This document shows, piece after piece, positions 49,001-55,300 of a stretch of DNA of 64,000 nt. Each line of letters begins with the position of its first letter. The first letter of the stretch is position 1. Origin of the DNA: Liriodendron chinense (Eukaryota > Streptophyta > Magnoliopsida > Magnoliales > Magnoliaceae); the NCBI GenBank assembly GCA_003013855.2, contig ML058453.1, forward strand, positions 4,457,861 through 4,521,860, read 5' to 3'. The position numbers and the translations under genes are program-made. The notes beneath the pieces were generated by a model. The model ran no database searches and was not told where the DNA came from. It saw only the letters and a list, made by a program, of their open reading frames with translations.

Positions 49001-52000
49001 ACATGGACCTTCCCCCTGGTTTTCAGCTTAAGGGGGAGTCAAGAAAGGTGTGTAAGCTAAAAAAAGCTTTGTATGGTTTAAAACAGTCTCTCAGAGCTTG
49101 GTTTGCAAAATTTAGTTCTGCCGTTCTCTCCTTTGGATTCAAGCGCTGCCAAACAGATCATACAGTGTTCATTCGTTCATTCATTCTCGCCCAGAGGGAA
49201 GAACTATTCTGCTTGTGTATGTGGACGACATTGTCCTTACTAGTGATGACTTGGAATTCATCCAACAAACCAAACATCGACTAAGCAAGGAGTTTGAAAT
49301 GAAGGACTTGGGTTGTTTGCGATATTTTCTGGGAATTGAGGTGGCCCGTTCATCAAAGGGCATCTTCATTTCTCAGAGAAAATATACCCTTGATCTTCTC
49401 AAGGAGATAGGAAAGTTGGGTTCACGACCAGCGCCTTCCCCCATGGAGCAGAAACACTCAATGCATGCAGACATAGGTGATAAACTTGAAGACATAGGCA
49501 TGTATCAGAGACTAGTTGGAAAATTGATTTACTTGACAATCACAAGGCCAGATATTACTCAAGCAGTGAGTATTATTAGTCGATACATGCATTCTCCCAG
49601 GAAGCCTCACTTGGAGGCGGTCCATCATATCCTGAGATACTTAAAGACGTGTCCAGGTCGAGGAATTTTATACAAGAATCATGGGCATGTGAATATATGT
49701 GGTTTCTCAGATGCGGATTGGGCAGGTTGTTCTACAGATAGAAGATCTACATCTGGGTATTGTACTTTTGTGGGAGGAAACTTGGTGACTTGGAGAAGTT
49801 AGAAACAACATGTGGTCTCCAGATCAAGTGCAGAGGCAGAGTACAGAGCTATTGCTCATGGGACATGTGAGCTGCTTTGGTTAAAGTCCATCATGAAAGA
49901 GTTAGGTTTATTCTCTGACTCAACCAAGCAGCCATTCATATCGCTTCAGACTCGGTCTTTCATGGGAGGACTAAACATATTGAGGTTGATATCCACTTCG
50001 TTAGAGAGAAGATTGCTTCAGGAGAACTTTCCACACCCTTCGTTCGCTCTTCAGATCAGTTGGCAGATATATTTACAGAGGCTCTAAATTCCACTACTCT
50101 TCGTGAGATTTCTGGCAAGTTGGGCATGATAGATATTCATGCACCAACTTGAGGGGGAGTGTTGAAACATAGGGGCCTTTGTGTAAGAAATCTATTGGGA
50201 GTTTTATGTTATGTTTCCTTCTCTTAGGTAGTTAGTTGTAAAAAAGCAAATAAGCCCTATTTAAATAAAACTTGGAGGATTAGGGTTTGTAGACCTAATC
50301 ATTCTTCTTCTCTCTCTCAAAAACCTCTCTCCATGCAAGTCTACACTGATGTGGGCGTGGAGGGGCCTGAATTGGCTTGGCTTGAAAGTAAATCGGGCTT
50401 CACAGTAGCAGCAGCAGTAGAAGAAGAATCAACCATTTCACAATCACAACAGATGATGACTACTGTGGAAAGAAATCCCTCGAACTACCAATCAATAGGT
50501 AAAAAAATGAGTAGGGTTAGGCGACGAAGAACTGCAGCACGGATGAGGGTGGTGCTGGGGTGGGCAGTTGGGATTGCGATCCACAACAGATGGGCTCCGA
50601 AGAAGAAGATACACTGTGTTTTGGTGTATATCTGAGGTGGAGGTGCACCAGATGAGTAGGGTGCTGCTGGTAACAGCAAGAACGGCAGGGATGGCTGCCG
50701 GAAACAATGGCAGGTTTGTTAGGGATGGCCGGACGGTACAGGAGAGATGGGCTTTCAGCTTCCAGAGTCACCCGATCTGAGCCAGACGAATGGATGGCTG
50801 AAATGAGGAGGGAAGGAAAACAATGATTTCTCTGATACCATGAAAGATTTGGGAATTTTTTATTATCTTATTGAGAGAAGAGATCATCTCTTTATAGAGA
50901 TGGTACATTGCTGTAAATAGAAAAATCCTAATCTATTGTTAGCTGTACAGTATCAATTACAAATCCTAGACAGCTAAGGCTAAGATTATTTGTCGATTTA
51001 CAATCTAATAAGAACCAACCATGCGAATTGGTTTTGGGTCCCGTTGGGTTCAAAAACTGGTACAAGATGAGGTATCAAACTTGAAACCGTCAGGATTTTG
51101 GTACAACAGTCGTCCCATTGGTTCCTGTGTTGGGTCTAATTTTGAGCATGAATTAGGATTTGGGAGGGGTTTGGATCCAGAATCAAGTTGGAATCAGGTT
51201 TGGATTCATACTAGAAACAGGCATTTTGTATGGTTCTTGAATAATAAATATAAGTGAAGGACAAAACTACCAAAAAAAAAAAAAAAAACATAGTGACCTG
51301 ACCTGATTTCTAATCAGATCTGAATCTTTGGACCCAAAATCTGGATCCAGACCTGATTGGGTACTTTGGATATCCATGGGTATCTGGGTTACCCTACCTG
51401 CTTGAACGTATTTGGTTTGTTCGTTTTTTCATATTTTTTGCTTTTCTAGCTTTGAGAATGCTTCTTTATCCAATGACTAGGATGGGTAGGCAGATGTTAT
51501 TCCTATGAGCAACTATAAAATTTCATGCTGAAGGCAGCTTAAATGGTGAAAGTTTTGCTTGTGCCCCAGTCAATGAATTTTCAGTAGCTGTGATCAAAAC
51601 CTCTTACCTGGATTAGGTTTATGTGTTGGATTGAAGATATTTCCAGTTTTTGTAAATACATTTTTAGTTCTTTTTAGGATAAGCTTTGAGAACGCTTCTT
51701 TATCTAATGACTGGGATGGGTAGGCAGATGTTATTCCTATGAGCAACTATAAAGTTTCGTGCTGAAGGCAGCTTAAATGGTGAAAGTTTTGCTTGTGCCC
51801 CAGTCAATGAATTTTCAGTAGCTGTGACCAAAATTCAATTTGACTCTCTTGCCTGGATTAGGTTTATGTTTTGGATTGAAGATATTTCCAGTTTTGGTAA
51901 TTTTAAGTCCTTTTTAGGATATTTTAGTTAAACCATTTTCTGTAGAATTGTTAGAGACAGTTTTCCATCCCCTTCCATATTTGGATATGGAGCTAGATTC

Positions 52001-52309
52001 TGGAAGGAAACCTCGCAACAGGGATCATAGGTTAGCATGGAGTTCATGATTCATGCCAATATCTTTCTGTCTAGAGAGGCATTCATCAAAATTTGATCTG
52101 ACAAATAGCTCAAGTGAACTGGTTCCTTTACTATGCAAATCATGCATGCAAATCTCTTAGTGAAACACATCAATTCCTTCCATATACTGGTAAACTAGTT
52201 GGTATGTTCATTTATTCTCAATGTACTAGTTGAATATAATCCCAAGTAGCATATACATACCCATACATGCATATGTATGCATGCATATGCACACGCGCAC
52301 ACACAGGTG

Positions 52310-52341
<32 letters not shown>

Positions 52342-55300
52342 TGCAGAACCATGTCAACATCTTTTATGTGTTCTTTTGCATCTAGCATTCTTCTGCAAAA
52401 ATGAATTTTTATCTTATTTGCAGACATTTAATGAGTTTTTCATAAGAGAGTTGAAGCCTGGTGCAAGACCAATTGCCCACAAAGAACGTGATGATATTGC
52501 TGTTTGTGCTGCCGATTGCCGTCTAATGGCATTTCAATCAGTTGATGACAGTTTAAGATTTTGGATTAAGGTGAAATCTCTAACTTTCCACCTTAAAAAG
52601 ATTTAAGAGATGCAAGAAGCACAATTCTTTTGAGGTTTCTTTTTCTGTAGAAAATAAATTATTTGAAAGTATTTTCCTTATGTTATATTGCTGAAGACAT
52701 TCTGAGACAAAAATCTTCTAGTTTTATCTCTTGCATGCACAAAGTTATTGGAAGTTCATTTCCAGCTGAAGTTTCATGATGGAATAGTTGACATTTGTAA
52801 GTATCTCAATGTGTAACTTGACTGGTTATTCAACTAGAGGAATTTTCTTGGGGTTGAGACCCCTATCGTCAGCATGAAAGGATCATAATATTTGACATTA
52901 TCAATTCTGTCTGAGCTTACCAAAGAAGTTCTGGAGGCAAAAATAATATATGCAGACTATGCTAGACAAGTAAAACAAAAGAAGTTTGGTGAAAGGAAAA
53001 AAAAATGAAACAGTTGAATGATATAGCTCAACTGAATCGTTAGAGAAGATTGTGTTGTATGGGTACAGGCCATACAAATATACAGGGTCAAGGAGACGGT
53101 ATGGAAAAATTGTAGAAGGTTGGTAAATTGTCTGAGTTCATACTCAGTAAGATTTGCATGAGAGGATTTCCGTAAACCAACTTGAGTGGCAGAGACAGTA
53201 GAATCCTCTTAAGTTGTTATTGTCATCTTATGTAAATGTTTTTAATTAGGCATTGTATTACTTGGCATTGGAATTTTGGTCTGCAATATCAGCATCTTAT
53301 CATCAATATAAGATAGGTAAACCAAGGGTTTGTCCCACTCACTTCCCCTTGGTTCTTATTGTATCCACATGCACACACATACCCACGTCACATTTGATCA
53401 ATGAAATCAATTCTCTTGAATCATTATAACTATTAATTTGTTACCACCTAGCTACTATGAACTTCAAATTACTGTTAATCATCTCCTTTGGACCAAACGT
53501 GGTGTACTTATTGTAGCGTTTTTTGTGTGGATCTCTGTATCCATTTTTGAGGCCCTGTATTCCCTAATAATGCCCTTAACCACATTGTCAAAAAGTCTTT
53601 GCTTCTTTACTGCCCACTACAAGTTGCATGCATCTACTTCATATGGTGATGGTGAATGACATTCAAGCTTTCCTATCATCAAACTTAGACACTATATGGT
53701 TTTCTTATCACTGTTAGGAACAACATTTGTTATTCTCAGGGTCGGAAATTTTCAGTTGAAGGTTTATTGGGAAAAGATATGTGCTCCAGTGATTTTAGCC
53801 ATGGTTCCTTGGTGATATTTCGGTTGGCACCCCAGGTATTACCATAAAAAAAAAAGTCAAATGGTTATGGTTTTTAGTGAGATTGAGTTGTACCAGTGAG
53901 TTTTATTCACCAGCAGTTCCTACTGTATTCTTTTACAAATGGATGCAGGATTACCATCGTTTCCATGTTCCAGTCTCTGGAACCATTGAGCAGTTTGTTG
54001 ATATTCCCGGATCCCTGTACACGGTATGTCCTATCGGATCTATTTTGATGATGTAGTTGAATGGCTTGCTTGTACAGTCTTTTTTGTCTTTTCATTTTTA
54101 TTTGTAGTTATGTGACCCCTGCTCTATAATGTCTTCTTTTGCTAGGTGAATCCTATAGCTGTAAATAGCAAGTATTGTAACGTCTTCACTGAGAATAAGA
54201 GAGTTGTTTCTCTTCTTTCAACTGAAGATTTTGGAAAGGTCTGTTGAATCTGCCATATGATATTGCTGCAGCTCTTTAAAGTTCCAAATTTTTGGGGGCA
54301 TATAGTGAATCCCATTTTACTGACCGTACAGTCATGATGACTCAGTCAATTCGAGTTTCAACTATTTTCTATGATTTTGTGAAATGTTTGGGTGCTGCGC
54401 AATTCAGCATCATGGTTCTGAACAGAGTAGGCTACCATAGTGAGCTTGGCATGCATCTCATTTGTTGTAGTTTAGCATATCATTAGAACTGTACCTGTTA
54501 TGTGATGCCTCTGGATTATGATATGCAGATCCTTCTCTAGTCCCTCAAGGTACCCATGTCAGATGTGAAACAACATGGGTATGGGTACAGGATCTGTGTT
54601 CGACATGATATTCTAAAAATGCATGTAAAATAATATAAAAGAAAAAAGAAAAAAAAAATGTTTAAAACGTCTTAATAATAAAATATGTTAGAAATATTTG
54701 TAATGCCTCTAATTTTGTAATGCCTCTAATTTCAAATGTTCCAGGGAAAATCCTTTCTGCTATCTGGTTTGTTGATGTTTCCATTGCAGGTTGCATTTGT
54801 TGCAATTGGAGCAACCATGGTGGGGAGCATCACCTTTACTAGAAAGCAAGGGGAACGTGTCCAGAAAGGAGATGAGGTTCTTTTTTCCTAAGTCTGGTCT
54901 CTATTTAGGTTTGTTTTTGTCATGGATTTAGCACTTCTTCAATAACACTGTTCTTTCATTCATTTGACAGTTTGGATATTTCTCATTCGGAGGCAGTACT
55001 GTAATTTGTGTCTTCGAAAAGGTATGCATGAATCATAGTCTTAAAAAATCATGAAATTACCCTTCATTTTTAGTTGATTGATTTTTTTATTTTATTTTAT
55101 TTATTTTTATTTTTTTACACTTTTCCATTTTCCATGTAAGTACTGGAGCATCCTTAGGGACACAGACCGGTAGACATTGCAATCCTGTTTATTGTAAAAC
55201 ATGATAGATAGGAGTACTCGAATATGTCATGTTTCAACTGTTTTCTCTTTCCTTTTTCAACTAGTTAATAATGTGGACTTTCTGTAAATATTTGAGAGAG

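Larger units (their letters stand above)
44304..50345 (+). mobile_element. Ty1/copia element nested in the antisense Copia
   Basis: The 3' LTR is 50160-50345 (186 bp, TGTTGAAAC...AGTCTACA). The 5' LTR is 44304-44456 plus 45392-45422 (184 bp), split by a solo LTR. The primer-binding site TGGTATCAAAGC (45423-45434) abuts the 5' LTR and GAGGGGGAG (50151-50159) precedes the 3' LTR. The target duplication CTGAT is perfect at 44299-44303 and 50346-50350. The two LTRs differ by eight substitutions, all transitions, and one 2-bp indel. Length without the solo LTR is about 5.1 kb. Domain order is gag, protease, integrase, RT, RNase H. Confidence 0.95.
40003..51010 (-). mobile_element. Ty1/copia element, antisense, in PSD intron 12 (outermost of a three-level nest)
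   Basis: The LTRs are 40003-40173 (3') and 50841-51010 (5'), differing at about six positions and one indel. On the - strand the primer-binding site TGGTATCAGAGA (50840-50829) follows the 5' LTR, and the polypurine tract GAGGGGAAG (40182-40174) precedes the 3' LTR. LTRs start TATTAG instead of TG. Flanks CGAAC (39998-40002) and AGAAC (51011-51015) match at 4 of 5. Its gag was split after about 28 codons by the Copia element at 44304-50345. Without that it would be about 5 kb. Confidence 0.88.

Noticed and set aside
52277..52606. A 109-codon open frame starting in the GT microsatellite.
   Set aside because: Only 52424-52570 is coding (PSD exon 13). The upstream part is intron with simple repeats and the downstream part runs into intron 13.
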